From Cycas panzhihuaensis (taxonomy: Eukaryota; Cycadophyta), in contig CM041465.1 in assembly GCA_023213395.1 (NCBI GenBank), positions 69,819,741-69,883,740 on the forward strand: a stretch of 64,000 nucleotides of DNA. The letters are read 5' to 3'. Within the stretch, counting starts at the first letter, position 1, and every line of letters begins with the position of its first letter. Below the pieces are notes generated by a model, which saw nothing but the letters and a program-made list of their open reading frames with translations, was not told the origin of the DNA and ran no database searches. Both the position numbers and the translations under genes were made by a program. Shown in pieces: positions 42,122 through 53,370 of the stretch.

Positions 42122-44340
42122 TTACTTCATGGCTTTGTTCCATTCTTTATTCCCCCCCTACTTCTTCAAATGATATAGGTTTATCAATTCTTAGAGTAGA
42201 ACTTAGTGCCATTTAGTTCCCTATATCCCCTTTTTGGGACCTGGTAAGCCTTTTTCCATCCAAGAATTAACTTTCGACTCCTCAGTCTTGAACTATTTTT
42301 AAGTACCATTTTGGCAGTTTCTTCCCTTGTTCCTTGTTATTTGGGTCACTTCTTGGTTGTTCTTAGGGTGCTTCTTCTTTTGTCTCTATTTGGACTCCTT
42401 TTTCTATGAAAGAGATAAGGGGTGGTATTTTTGTTTGAGTAGATGTGCTTTGTTCTTCAAAGACACCATCTTCATTAATGATGATATTTTTTCTCCCTAG
42501 TTCAATACATATGTAGGCAATGGATTTTTCATTGTAACCTAGGAAGAAGCATTTACTACTTTTCTCATCAAGTTCTGAGCCTTTTTCTTTTGGAATGTGG
42601 ACAAATATGATGCTCCCAAATATCCACAAATGAGTGGCTTTTAGTTTCCTATTGGTCCATGCTTCTTCAAGTGTTATGCTTATAACTTTGATTAGACTTC
42701 TGTTGATCAGATACACTGTAGTTCTGATAACTTCTGCCTAATAGATGTTTGATAATCCTTTTTCTTTTAATATGCTTCACCCCATTTCTATGATTATCCT
42801 ATTTTTTCATTATGCAACTCCATTAGATTATGTGGTGTACATAATCGTAAGTTGTCTTTTTATCCCATGTTCTTTGTGCCATTTGTAGGAGTCATTTGAG
42901 ATGAATTCCCCACCATTATCGATTCTAAAGTTTTTAATCTTTCTCCCACTTTCATTTTCCACGCTAGCTCTTAAATCCTTGAAGGTATCCAAGGCATAAG
43001 ACTTTTTTCGAGAAAGTACACACAGGTTTTCCTAGTTGGATCATCAATGAACTTGAGATAATATCTCTCTCCCCTATGAGAGGTTGTTTTCATAGGACCA
43101 AAGATGTCACTATGAACAATTTCTAACTTGTTTTGTGCTCTCCATAAAGCCTCAAGAAACTTGTTCTTGTGATGTTTCCCAAGCAAACATCCTTCACAAA
43201 TCCCTTTGTTTTGAAGGATCTTTTGTAACCCACTACCACGTATATTATTTTTCACTGAAGGAGATTCTAATAACACAAGTGCCCACACATCAAATGCCAA
43301 ATTTTATTTATAGACTCAACACTATTTACAAATAGTGCTTGTATGGTAGGGGTGGCCAATAATTTATATATCCCATTCTCTTCCTTTCCCCTAACAATGA
43401 TCTTGTAATTTTGACCTTTTATCCTTGATGAGACATCCTTAATGATCAAATTCAACTTTTAGATTTATCTTTGTCAATTGAGATATTAACAAAATGTTTT
43501 TCTTTAGCCTTGAGATATAGAGGACATTGCCAATCTTTTTTACTTTTCCACCTAACATTTTCATAGGAATAGTTCCTTCTCCTTGGACAAAATGTATAAC
43601 GTTATCTCCAAGCTCCACTATATTGTTTCCATGTTTCTTATCAAAGCTTTCAAATAGTTCTCTTTTGGGTGTCGTATGCATGAATGCTCCAACATCGATG
43701 TACCAATCCTCTTAAGGGGTAACTTCTGTAGATAATGTTGCAATGAAGCCAATTTCATCTTCTTCAGATTTTCATCCTTTTCCTTCACTTAAGTTGTTTG
43801 AGAATCATCTTCTCCTTTGCATGTCAAAGCATCTTTTCCTGCAATCCTTGATGAGGTGTCCTGGTTTACCATAGTAATAACAGTTTCTTCTAAATGTCTC
43901 TTCTATGGGAGACTCTTCGTTAGGTCCTTTTAACTTTATTTTTCATGCAAAGGCTCCATCAAGTTATATATCTTCATTGCATTTCTTGTTTTTCATCTCT
44001 TAACATAGCATAAACCCACACAATTTTTCAAAAATCACAATGTCAGCTATCTTAGAGAGAGTTAAGTATGTCACTATATTGTCAAATGATTTGGACAACT
44101 TGTTCAGTGTAAGTTGGACCAATTCCTTGTTCTCCATTGTTTCACCACTTGCCCCTAACTATTCTCTTGCCTCTTTGATTTTTGTTACAAATTCAACTAT
44201 ATTTTCTCCTTTCTTGAGCTTTATGTTATAGAGATGTTCTTTGATGAAAATAATTCAAGCAATGTTTTTCAATTCAAACATTTCTTGAAGCTTTACCCAT
44301 GCATCATTCAATGTGGTCACACACTAAAGTGAAATAATAA
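42122..44340 (-). pseudogene. gag, protease, integrase and RT start of Copia element D
   Basis: The - strand, from right to left, shows gag with LQLTLNKLSKSFDNIVTYLT (about 44130-44050) and a zinc knuckle NCYYYGKPGHLIKDC (about 43890-43845), whose second Cys is Tyr. Protease/pre-integrase follows: RELFESFDKKHGNNIVELGD (43681-43439), with DVGAF for DSGAS. The integrase zinc and core segment is KGICEGCLLGKHHKNKF and IVHSDIFGPMKTTSHRGERY (43300-42971). The integrase C-terminus is 42716-42363 (KATHLWIFGSIIFVHIPKEK). The RT lead-in at 42122-42200 joins across A to 25186. It is heavily broken. The gag start is missing; E is inserted upstream of it. Confidence 0.82.
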
Positions 44341-44471
44341 TAAATGTATTCCATATTGATGAAGATGCATAATACATATAGGAAAAAAGAATGACAAGAT
44401 TTTGTAATAGGTGTACAACATGCAAGACTTACCAAAATATAAGCCATGGTACAAATTGAAAGAATACTACG
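44341..44471. other. non-coding flank of element D left of element E
   Basis: I see no motif. Its right end ACTACG carries the target of E and continues at 51250. Confidence 0.4.
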
Positions 44472-44821
44472 TGATGGAGAGAGGGAATATTTGTGATTAA
44501 ATGTTAACAGAATAAGTAATTTGATTTAAATACATTAATAAATAAATAGATTATACATTACAAATATAGGAGGATCTCATCCTTTCTCTCTAAAATTGAG
44601 AATATGCACAGTTGACCATGTCTGCAACCTCATAATCATTTCCATGCAGCCTTGACAAAATTATTACATTTTGTTCTTCATTCTCATTTTTCTTCCTAGA
44701 ATCTAGGAGAATAAATAGGTGGAGAGGTTCGTTGAAAAGATAATTGCTCTTTTCAACGAATCTTACAATAATAAAGTTACATAAAGTAATATTAAAAGAA
44801 AACATTAGACATTATTTAACA
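44472..44821 (-). repeat. 3' LTR of element E (350 bp)
   Basis: Preceded on the - strand by the purine tract aaagggggat (44822-44831). Relative to the other LTR it lacks about 86 bases at tttaaata|catta (near 44528). It contains a 12-bp stem hairpin. Confidence 0.93.
44728..44760. repeat. perfect 12-bp inverted repeat in the LTR of E
   Basis: ttcgttgaaaag (44728-44739) and cttttcaacgaa (44749-44760) are exact reverse complements around a 9-base loop. In the other LTR (51151-51162 and 51172-51183) the stem is kept with one G-T type mismatch. Confidence 0.9.
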
Positions 44822-44899
44822 TCCCCCTTTAATGTTATCTTTTAATAAAAAATGAACAAGATGAAGAAGTCTTCAGCATGTTGATCCCCCTTTGATGGA

Positions 44900-46400
44900 G
44901 ACTGCTTTAATCTTCAACAAATCTCTAAGCTTTAAAAACTTTACTTCAGTCAACGGTTTTGTAAGAATATCTGCAATCTACACATCTATAGGACAATAAG
45001 ACAAGTGAATAGTTTCATCATTTACAAAGTTACATATAAAATGTTGATGTGATTCTATATGTTTTGTCCTTGAAAGAGCAACTGGATTAGTAGCAATAGA
45101 TATGGCTCCTTGATTATCAGCATTAAGTTCAATGGATGAGTTAGAAAATAAACCAAGCTCATTTAAAAGAGATTTGATCCAGAGTGATTCTTTGTTGGCT
45201 TCAACAAGAGCTCGACATTCAGCTTCAGTTGTGGATAAGGATAAAGTTTGCATCTTTTTACTGGACCAAGTAATTGGTGAAGAGTCTAAAAAGAAAACAT
45301 AACCAACAGTAGATTTGCGATCATCAGAGTCTCCTGCCCAATTTGAATCTGTGTAACCTGTTAATTTTAGGTTATTCTTGCAAGAGTTATAGATTAGGCC
45401 AAAATATATTGTACCTTGTAGGTATCTTAAAATCCGTTTGGTTGCTTTCCAGTGAGACTCATGAGGATTTTGCATGTATCTAGACCATAAGGCAATAGCA
45501 TAGGAAATATCAAGATGAGCGTGAGTTAGATAAATGAGACTACCTACGAGTTGTCGATATGTTGTTGGATCACAAAGTGGTGTAGAACAATCGGTAGATA
45601 ATTTAATACCTAATTGTAAAGGATTTGGAATTGATTTAACATTTTTCATATTAAATCGTTTGATTAAATCTAAAATATATTTAGGTTGCGATATCATTAT
45701 TTCAAAATCAATTTGACAAATTTGTAATCCTAGAAAATAGTGTAAAAGACCTAAGTCAGACATTTCAAATTTGTTCATCAAAATTGATTTTAATTGATGA
45801 ATACTAGAGAGTAAGGATCCAATGATGATTATATCATCTACATAGAGAATTAAGATAGTAATATTGTCATTTTTGCATCTAAAGTAAAAATTAGGATCAC
45901 TAATACATTTAGTGTATCCATTTTGTATAAAGATAATCATCTATTTTTGTATACCAAGCTCGAGAAGCTTGTTTTAAGCCATAGATAGATTTTCGTAATT
46001 TACAAACAAGGTTAGGATTACAAACAAATCTAAGAGGTTGATTCATGTAAATTTCTTTTTTAAGATCGCTATGTAAGAAGGCGCACTTTACATCCATCTG
46101 ATGGATTTCCCAATCAAATTTAGCTACTAGAACTATAACAGTCTTAATAGTGTTCATTTTAGTTATTGGAGCAAAGGTTTCATTATAATCAATACCATCA
46201 ATTTGTGAGAAACCTTTTACGACTAAACGAACTTTGTGTTTCTCAATTGTTCCTTCAGAGTTAGTTCGATAAACCCATTTACAATCGACTACATTCTTTC
46301 CAGGAGATAAAGTAACTAAATCCCAAGTTGAGTTCTTTTTAAGAGCATCTATTTCAACTTACATGGCTTGTTGCCATATAGGATTGTTACTTGCTTGCTT
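44900..46400 (-). pseudogene. Copia RT and RNase H (element E)
   Basis: RT starts near 46370 (lead-in STWDLVTLSPGKNVVDCKWV, then QIDGIDYNETFAPITKMNTI). It continues with MDVKCAFLHSDLKKEIYMNQ and CKLRKSIYGLKQASRAWYTK (46157-45909). After one frameshift, the 320-codon piece 45940-44978 carries LILYVDDIIIIGS, with both catalytic Asp (about 45844), and LVGSLIYLTHAHLDISYAIA. RNase H follows with GYTDSNWAGDSDDRKSTVGY, LSTTEAECRALVEA and NADNQGAISIATNPVALSRT. After the stop at 44978 the end QIADILTKPLTEVKF continues. This is the best preserved Copia RT/RNase H in the window. Confidence 0.92.
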
Positions 46401-46438
46401 AAAAATTTTAGGATCATCACTGGCCATGATTTTGGCCA

Positions 46439-47780
46439 TTAGAGCAAAATTGGCTTGAACTTTTGTGAAGAAGTTCTCCTAGTATCCAAAGGATTACCAG
46501 CATCAGAAAGAGTTTTCTGAGCCCAAACAGGTTGTTTGCTATTGTTAGTTTGTTGCTTTGGTGAAGCAGGTTGACTATGTGCAGTAGAAGTATTGGATTC
46601 TTTTAAAGTCCAGTTTTGAACTTGAGTAGATAAGGATTCAATTGATTCAGGATCAACTTGAATGTCATTGGGATCAATTTGGTAAGTATTAGTTAACAAA
46701 TTTTCAACTGGAAGTTCCGTATAAGAAGTTTTGGATGAAGAGTCTTCTTCATCAAATATAACATCACAGAGTATTAAAATCTTATGTGTGGTTGGATTTA
46801 AAAGTTTGTAGGCTTTGCTTTCTTCGATGTAACCAACAAAGATGTATTTGAAACTCTTAGGATCAAGTTCATGGCATTTTTCTTTGGGAACATGTCCCCA
46901 AGCAACGCTGCCAAAGATTCTTAAGTGTTTAACAGAAGGTTTGCGTCCAGACCATTTTTGTTCTAGCGTGATATTTTGTAAGGATTTGCATGGTAAGCGA
47001 TTTAATAAATAGTTGGAGCAAGCAATAGCTTCTGCCCACAACTTTAAGTCAAGACCTTTTGCGTGTAACATGCATCTGGTCATTTCAACAAGTGTACAGT
47101 TTTTGCATTCAGCAACAACGTTTTGTTGAGGAGTATATGCTACTGAATGCTGAAATTGTATTCCATGCTTCTTACAGTAATTAGTAAAATTGTTGCTTAA
47201 ATATTCCTTAGCATTATCTGTTCTAAAAATTTTGATTTTAGAATTTGTTTGATTTTTGACTAAAGTTTTGAATTCAACAAAAAAGTCAAATACTTGACTT
47301 CTCGTTTTTAACATGTATACCTATCATTTTCTTGAAAAGTCATCGATAAATGTGACAAAATATCTGCTTCCTGAGTATGAAGGAACTTGAAATGGACCAC
47401 AGATATCAGAAAAATAAGTTCAAGTGGAGCATTTGCTCGAAAGGTAGTGTGATTTGGGAAAGGATCTATGTGTTGTTTGCCTATTACACAGGCTTCACAA
47501 ACACCATATACAGTTTTTAGTGTAGGTAAGCCATGAACCATATCATTCTTACTTAGATATTGGAGTTTTCCGTAACTCATATGACCGAATCTAGCATGCC
47601 AAAGCTTACTGACAGGGTCAGATTTTGCTATAAAGGCACTAAAAGTTTTGGTTTTAGAATGCTGGAGACTTGTTAAACGGTAAAGACCTATTTTGTGATC
47701 TGCAAGTCTTGAGGCAATTGGTTTAAACTTGTTTAATGGTTGTTTGATAATAAACTTATTTTTCTAGAATTCTATAACAA
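46439..47780 (-). pseudogene. Copia integrase (element E)
   Basis: The zinc domain reads WHARFGHMSYGKLQYLSK and CEACVIGKQHIDPFPNHT (47600-47440). The first catalytic Asp is in VTFIDDFSRK (about 47350-47320), followed at once by a stop. The 291-codon piece 47314-46439 carries KIKIFRTDNAKEYLSNNF, with the second Asp, and YTPQQNVVAECKNCTLVEMT, with the Glu kept. KHLRIFGSVAWGHVPKEK and FVGYIEESKAYKLLNPTTHK complete it. All three acidic residues are present although the frame is split. An acidic/Ser-rich linker to RT follows. Confidence 0.9.
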
Positions 47781-47787
47781 GATCTTT

Positions 47788-48128
47788 CTAGCAGATTTGA
47801 TATACTAAAAGAAGATTAGGTAATAAGCCAAGAACGTAGAATATGTTCTTAATTGAACCATCTTTCAACGTAACATCACTTGATCCTTTAACTTTGAGTT
47901 GGGTTCCACTCTCAAAAGAAATCTCTTCCTCGGAGTTTGAATCAGGTTGATATGGAGTGAGATATTCTTGGTGTCCCATCATGTGATGAGAAGCACCTGA
48001 ATCGAGAATCCACAAGGGTGGTTAAGTAGTTGGTGTTGAAAAAGCTGTTGTAGAAGCAGTTAGAGAATCATGAGAATTGTTAGCTTGAGATTTGATCCCC
48101 TTATAAGCTTTCCAGGCTTCAGAGGCAA
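47788..48128 (-). pseudogene. Copia aspartic protease (element E)
   Basis: The 75-codon piece starts WILDSGASHHMMGHQEYL, with an intact DSGAS active site at about 48005-47990. It continues with ISFESGTQLKVKGSSDVTLK and IKNIFYVLGLLPNLLLVYQI, ending at a stop. It is the only Copia protease in this window other than that of G with a perfect DSGAS. Confidence 0.88.
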
Positions 48129-48981
48129 TTATGTTCCTACAAACATCAATGGTGTGCCCCTTTTATGTGATGAAGCTGGCCCGATGTTCTGATTAGGATT
48201 AGTATTGACAGTATTCCTTTTTGGAAATGATTGTTTAGAGGTATTCTGAGATTTAAGAAATCTAGAATACTTAGTGTTATGATGAGAATTATTTTGAGTA
48301 GATGAACCTTTATGAGGTTTTTGGAATTTGGGATGATGATGATGATGATTGTTTTGATAGTTATTTTGATGTTTAGACTTAGTAAATGATTGTGACTTGG
48401 AAAGTAATTGGTGGATGTCCCGCCTGTTGCCTAGCGATTTTGAAAAGATTAAAATGTTTTGACAGCTTGTTAATTGCAAGAAGGACAATTGTATCGTCAT
48501 CTTTTGCATGTGTTACAATGACTTCTTTATCACCTACTTTTGTAGAAGATTTGATACAATTTGCTAGGTCTTTGTTAATAAATTGAAGTTTAGACAAGAA
48601 ATCTTCAACTTTAGAAAAATCTTCATAATTTAAATCATACATTTGTTGTTCTAACGCAGTTAATTGTTGTGTATCAACCCTATCATATTTTTCCTTAAGA
48701 GTTTTCCAGACAATGGCTAGATCGTCTATTTCAAAGAACTGCCTATTAATGTCTGGGGAGAGGGAGAATAGGATGGTGCTTAAGGCTCCATCACAGTTCA
48801 TCAGATAGACTATATAAGCTTCTGCTGTTTCATTTTTAGGTTTTGCAAACTCACCTGTGACATATCGCCATATCTTCTGCTGTTTAAGCTGATGGGATAT
48901 TCTATTTTTCCAGTCGGCATAATTAGAGCCGGTTAACACTAGAATTGGTACATAGGAGTTTGTTTCTGGCATAAGAGCCAT
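48129..48981 (-). pseudogene. Copia gag (element E)
   Basis: The ATG at 48981 opens MALMPETNSYVPILVLTGSN-YADWK, followed by LKQQKIWRYVTGEFAKPKNE and IVWKTLKEKYDRVDTQQLTA, with YDLNYEDFSKVEDFLSKLQF further on. A frame change near 48400 leads to a His/Asn/Ser-rich basic tail (48370-48200: NHHHHHPKFQKPHKG). I see no CCHC knuckle; a broken one may sit near 48150, where CRNIIASEAWKAY-like codons occur. It is the capsid protein gene. Confidence 0.88.
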
Positions 48982-50795
48982 ACTAGGATTTAGAAAATGA
49001 CAATCAGAGATCCTTTCAAAGGAAAAGTGAAGAGGTGTCGACCTTTAACAATAGTTAAATGAAGTGAATAAATCAGAAAAATAAATTCATTAATAGACAC
49101 TGATCATTAAGTTACTTTATCATTGACAAAAAATTTAGAAAAAATATTTAATAGTCATTCATCAAGAAACGTAAGATTTTTAAGCAGGAATTTGTAAAAA
49201 ATAATCAAGAATATGACAATTCATATTAATGTCATTTAATAATATCATTTATAAGTGAAAATAATAGTTTGAGAAAGTTTATAAATTTATGAAGAAGTAT
49301 ATAAATAAATAATGTTGTTACTTAATGAATTAAGAAAATAATTAACTTTTTATTAAATTATGGCAAAAATATTTTAAAAAAATTTAAGGGTTAAGAATGT
49401 GTACCTAAACTTACCTGGTCAATAAAGAAGGTTTGACTTTAAATAAGAATCTCCTAATCAAAACAGCATCAAAAGAAAAACTTGAGAGGCTAGTCAAAAC
49501 GTTTGTGACTAAGTCAAGAATCCGATGCTTCCTTCGAAATTGGATTCTAACTCTGTATGAAGAAGTTATGGGAAAAAAAAAAGAAACAGGTACCCCCTTT
49601 TTATGTTTAATCTAGGACTAGTGGAAAGGCTTAAATGATCCCGAATAAACTTTAACTACCTTAAGTTCTACCCTTCTAAATTAAATTAATAAAATATGAT
49701 TAAGGAAGGGTATCTAGGATGTAATTGGATTTATCAATTGACTAAAGTGTGATTATCAAAGATTAAGTGGGGTTCGTATGTTTAAACAAGGGGACAAAAT
49801 TATTTAAAATGTAATTGAGGAAGGAGTTGGATTTATCAAAGATTAAGGGGGCTTCGATATTATTAAAGGATAGTATAATCTATTAAAGGAGGGGTTGGTT
49901 TTATTATTTAACTAAAGATTGAGAAAGAGTCGGACTCAACCAAGAATTAAAAGATCGTTTAATACCATTCGTTGGAGTATGTTGGAGTATGCCCTAAGGT
50001 TTGTTTCGCTCATTCGAGTAAATTGTGCAGATTTGAGGAGACGGCAGCGTATGCTAGACTCCCATTCGTGTAGCTTGTGCAATTTTGAGGAGGTGGCGAT
50101 TGATTTGACGTATACTAGACTATCGTTCGTGCTTTGATTAGGAAGTTATTGATTACTTACCAGCAACCAGATTGTCCTTTGTGTCTTCACAGGTGCTTCT
50201 TGGCGTCTTATCAATGGTCTTGTCATCTTGGCGTCTAACTTGTGCTCTTGGCGTCTCATCTGTGCTCTTGTCGTCTCATCTACGTTCTTGGCGTCTTACT
50301 TGTGCTCTTGGCTTCTCATCTGTGCTCTTGGCATTGATTAATGGCACTCTTTAGTTCTAGTCAGGGTTTTGTCTCATCACAGAACTTGGATGATTTCTGG
50401 TGTCCTTGTAGTATGAAGCTATACTAGAGGTTTCTGCTTCACATAGATGGCTTGTCCTGTAAAGATCTCCTCCAAGCTGCAGTAGGTGTTTCCATGCAAT
50501 TTCTTGTGCCGGATGAAGGATTTTCCCTTTACTAGGGTTTCATGTTAGTAGTCTTCATAGAATATGTTTGAGAGAGGGTTTATCAACCTGTTTTTGTGTA
50601 ATATCCTAACAGATATTTTGTATTCGGCAATATGTAATCTTAGTAGGCTAGACCTACAAGACAGATGTAAAAAAAAAAATTGGTATTAGCTATGTAATGA
50701 AAACTAATAAGTTTTTGTTCCTATAAATTTTGCAGATCTATTGTTTTAAATTTTATTGCAATTTTGTATGTTATTTTAAATTTGTTAACTATCCT
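48982..50795 (-). other. leader of element E
   Basis: There is no supported gene. It contains a tandem repeat at 50195-50335 and two similar blocks near 49730-49830 (gtaattggatttatcaa and attaagtggggttcgtatg, against ggagttggatttatcaaagattaaggggg). The long leader is an unusual feature for a Copia element. Confidence 0.6.
50195..50335. repeat. about 20-bp tandem repeat in the leader of E
   Basis: About six imperfect units of the form ctcttggcgtctcatctgtg follow each other without spacers. Read on the + strand they give a short repeated peptide, which I regard as chance. Confidence 0.75.
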
Positions 50796-50808
50796 GCTCT
50801 GATCACCA
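50796..50808 (-). other. primer-binding site of element E
   Basis: The - strand reads TGGTGATCAGAGC directly at the LTR, the tRNA-Met type with one inserted G. Confidence 0.75.
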
Positions 50809-51244
50809 TGATGGAGAGAGGGAATATTTGTGATTAAATGTTAATAGAATAAGTAATTTGATTTAAATAAAACATAATCATACAAATGCTTACAAATATT
50901 GCACAGGTGGAAAAAAACCCCTAATGGGGATTAAAAAACCACCTCAGAATATAAATATATTAATAAATAAATAGATTATACATTACAGATATAGGAGGAT
51001 CTCATCCTCTCTCTTTAAAATTGAGAATATGCACAGTTGACCATGTCTGTAGCCTCATAATCATCCACGCAGCCTTGACCAAATTATTACATTTTGTTCT
51101 TCATTCTCATTTTTCTTCCTAGAATCTAGGAGAATAAATTGGTAGAGAGGTTCGTTGAAAAGATAACTGCTTTTTTCAACGAATCTTACAATAATAAAGT
51201 TACATGAAGTAATATTAAAAGAGAACATAACACATTATTTAACA
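50809..51244 (-). repeat. 5' LTR of element E (436 bp)
   Basis: It is longer than the 3' LTR because it keeps an 86-base segment (about 50868-50953) containing cacaggtggaaaaaaacccctaa. Hairpin at 51151-51183. Followed by CTACG. Confidence 0.93.
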
Positions 51245-51249
51245 CTACG

Positions 51250-51574
51250 GTACAAGAATAGTAAGCAAAAAGAATTGAATGATGGATTATGCTTAACAAA
51301 CATCAAAATATGCTTTTAAACATAGAGGCTATCCTTGAACACAAGGATCAATACTAAAGCATAATGCAAAGAGTCGTGATGACTTAACCTAGTTATAGTG
51401 GATACTTATTTCTCATATAGATAGACAATCATGGGAGGTTTCAATTTAACATGAACCAATGAGATTTTCTAAAAGAAAAAGCTACAATAGCAAGAAGAAG
51501 AGATGAAAAACTGGACCAAAAATTACAAGAAATAATCCTACTACTATAAATTTAGGGTGAGGGAGTGTATTACC
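51250..51574. other. non-coding stretch between elements E and F
   Basis: This is the continuation of the host D sequence to the right of E. I see no motif or gene. The last five bases TTACC (51570-51574) should be the target of F, whose other end is outside the window. Confidence 0.4.
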
Positions 51575-51801
51575 TGTTAGAATGTAATGTTTTATCTTTA
51601 CAATGTAAAGGGTAATGTTACAACCCTTCTTATGTAACCTACACTAGATAAAGTGACGTGTCACTCTAGAAGAAGTTGGTTACAAGTCATGTTGTAATGG
51701 TCACATAATTTGATGTATATTTACGGAGACTATGTCTCCAAAGGAATACAAGGTCACCTTTCATTCATCTTTTAATTCTATTCTTTTCTATCAAACTAAC
51801 A
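51575..51801 (+). repeat. 5' LTR of element F
   Basis: It starts TGTTAGAATGTAATG and ends AACTAACA, 227 bp, and is followed by TGGTATCAAAGCAGG. It resembles the LTR of H (1735-1926). Confidence 0.85.
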
Positions 51802-51816
51802 TGGTATCAAAGCAGG
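51802..51816 (+). other. primer-binding site of element F
   Basis: TGGTATCAAAGCAGG is the tRNA-Met type with one change, with no spacer after the LTR. Confidence 0.85.
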
Positions 51817-52095
51817 TCAAACTACTCATATGATTTGGAAGAGAGAGGGCTCAATTGTCTGATAGACACTTCAAAAGCTTCAGAGCTTTAGGAGAAAGGA
51901 GGGAGACTAAAATTCATCTGAAAGAAGAATATCACTACAGAACCAGCTATGTACAGACCTGTATGGAATCGTATGGCCGCATTTTTTTGAAAGTGCTTAG
52001 ATTGAGATGAAATTTGGCGAGGAGATAGATCTCATCTAGGGCATCATTTCTCTCAACTAGCTTGACATCATCTGAGGTCATCTCGAAGTACTTTT

Positions 52096-52629
52096 TGTTA
52101 GGACCTTCATTTCCTAAGCATTAAGTCTTGACCTTGGGTATTAGTATTTTTGTCACTTTAGGCCTTTATCCTAAAATGTTCATTTGTTTGATTATAAAAT
52201 TGTCTTTTGTCTTGTAGTGACTTTTCTCACATGTGCTTGTGAGAAGTCAACTTTTGTGGGCTCTATCCTTATCCTTGGAGATAGAAGAGTCCTAATTAGA
52301 TTTGTCTTTTAGTCTTGATCAGTGACATGTGGAGAGATCCTGATCGTCCAAACTCCTTTATAAGGAGCCCTATTTTCATGTTTTGATATGTAGTATTTTG
52401 AGTAAGAGTTATGTTGCTGTAAGTGTCTCTTATAGGTGAAGTGTTGAGATGAATTCTCCTTCATACGTATGTTTATGATAGATTGAGTTGAAGTGCAATA
52501 CTCCTCCCTATTATCTTTTGTGTTGTACTACATTTCATTAATCTAAAATGTATAGTCCTTCATATTTTGATGTCCTATCTAGCTTCTCAATAGATTCTGG
52601 CACCTGTATCTTCTCCATTTCATCTTTCA
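52096..52629 (+). repeat. 5' LTR of element G
   Basis: It starts TGTTAGGACC and ends CATCTTTCA. It contains ctttataaggagcc (about 52349-52362), the likely TATA box, and inverted words tcacatgtgcttgtgagaa. Confidence 0.95.
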
Positions 52630-52632
52630 ATA

Positions 52633-52644
52633 TGGTATCAGAGC
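52633..52644 (+). other. primer-binding site of element G
   Basis: TGGTATCAGAGC is exact for initiator tRNA-Met, three bases after the LTR. Confidence 0.92.
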
Positions 52645-53370
52645 AGCGGTATCTTGAGGAGCGGATTGTTGGCTTCAAATTTCTCCAAGACTAGTGACGA
52701 CCTTTGCCATATGAAGGCGATCTAGTTGGAGCAAGGAGTAATTTCTTGAGGTTTAATGATAAAGGACTTTGTTTACACTTATGACTTGCAATTTTTTTTT
52801 TTAAGAATCTTTGATACAAAGTGTTGAATATTTGTATTTTTTGAGGACTAATTTTGTGGCCAGAAAAAGGGACGGTGATACTAAAGTTTGCAGGGAATTT
52901 GGAGCTAATTTTCTTGTGTTCTTACACAAGATCAAAGTTGTATTCCAATCTTGCATCTTGTTGGCAAGGTCAAGCACATAAGAAGCTTTATGAAGATTAT
53001 TTTTTTAAGGTTTTTTTTTAATGTGCAAAACTCTTGAAATTATTAATTATTTCAAGTTTTTCTCAATTTTTGCACTAAAAAAATAATAAGGTTTACAAGT
53101 AGATTCCATTGTGGTTACAAGGGAGAAAAAGTGGCTGTTCAGAAAGTTTATTACTAGAAGTTTGACAAAGTTTTCAGGGGCTCATTATGTTAAATTGCTC
53201 TCATCAAAGAGAGTTAATATTAATCCTTTGTTTTTAAAACAACCCTCTCCTTGGATGATAGAATAATCTACTGTTGTCATATTGCTAGAAGATTAAAAAA
53301 AAGGGAGAGAAAACTGCAATACTTATTTCGGAGTTCTGAAAACTCTGTTTCTACTCTCAAGTCTTAATGA
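52645..53370 (+). other. leader of element G before the captured DNA
   Basis: AT-rich, no gene. Runs of T (for example 52791-52801 and 53008-53020). Nothing recognised. Confidence 0.5.

Larger units (their letters stand above)
44472..51244 (-). mobile_element. Copia element E
   Basis: The LTRs (44472-44821 and 50809-51244) are flanked by a perfect duplication CTACG (44467-44471, 51245-51249). Order on the - strand: 5' LTR, primer site, 1.8-kb leader, gag, protease, integrase, RT, RNase H, purine tract, 3' LTR. The length of 6.8 kb is without nested insertions. Frames are broken but long pieces remain open (320 and 291 codons). Confidence 0.94.

Noticed and set aside
44472-51244. Repeated LTR blocks as a CRISPR-like or satellite array
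   Set aside because: Only two copies, each at one end of an element with a target duplication; they are LTRs.
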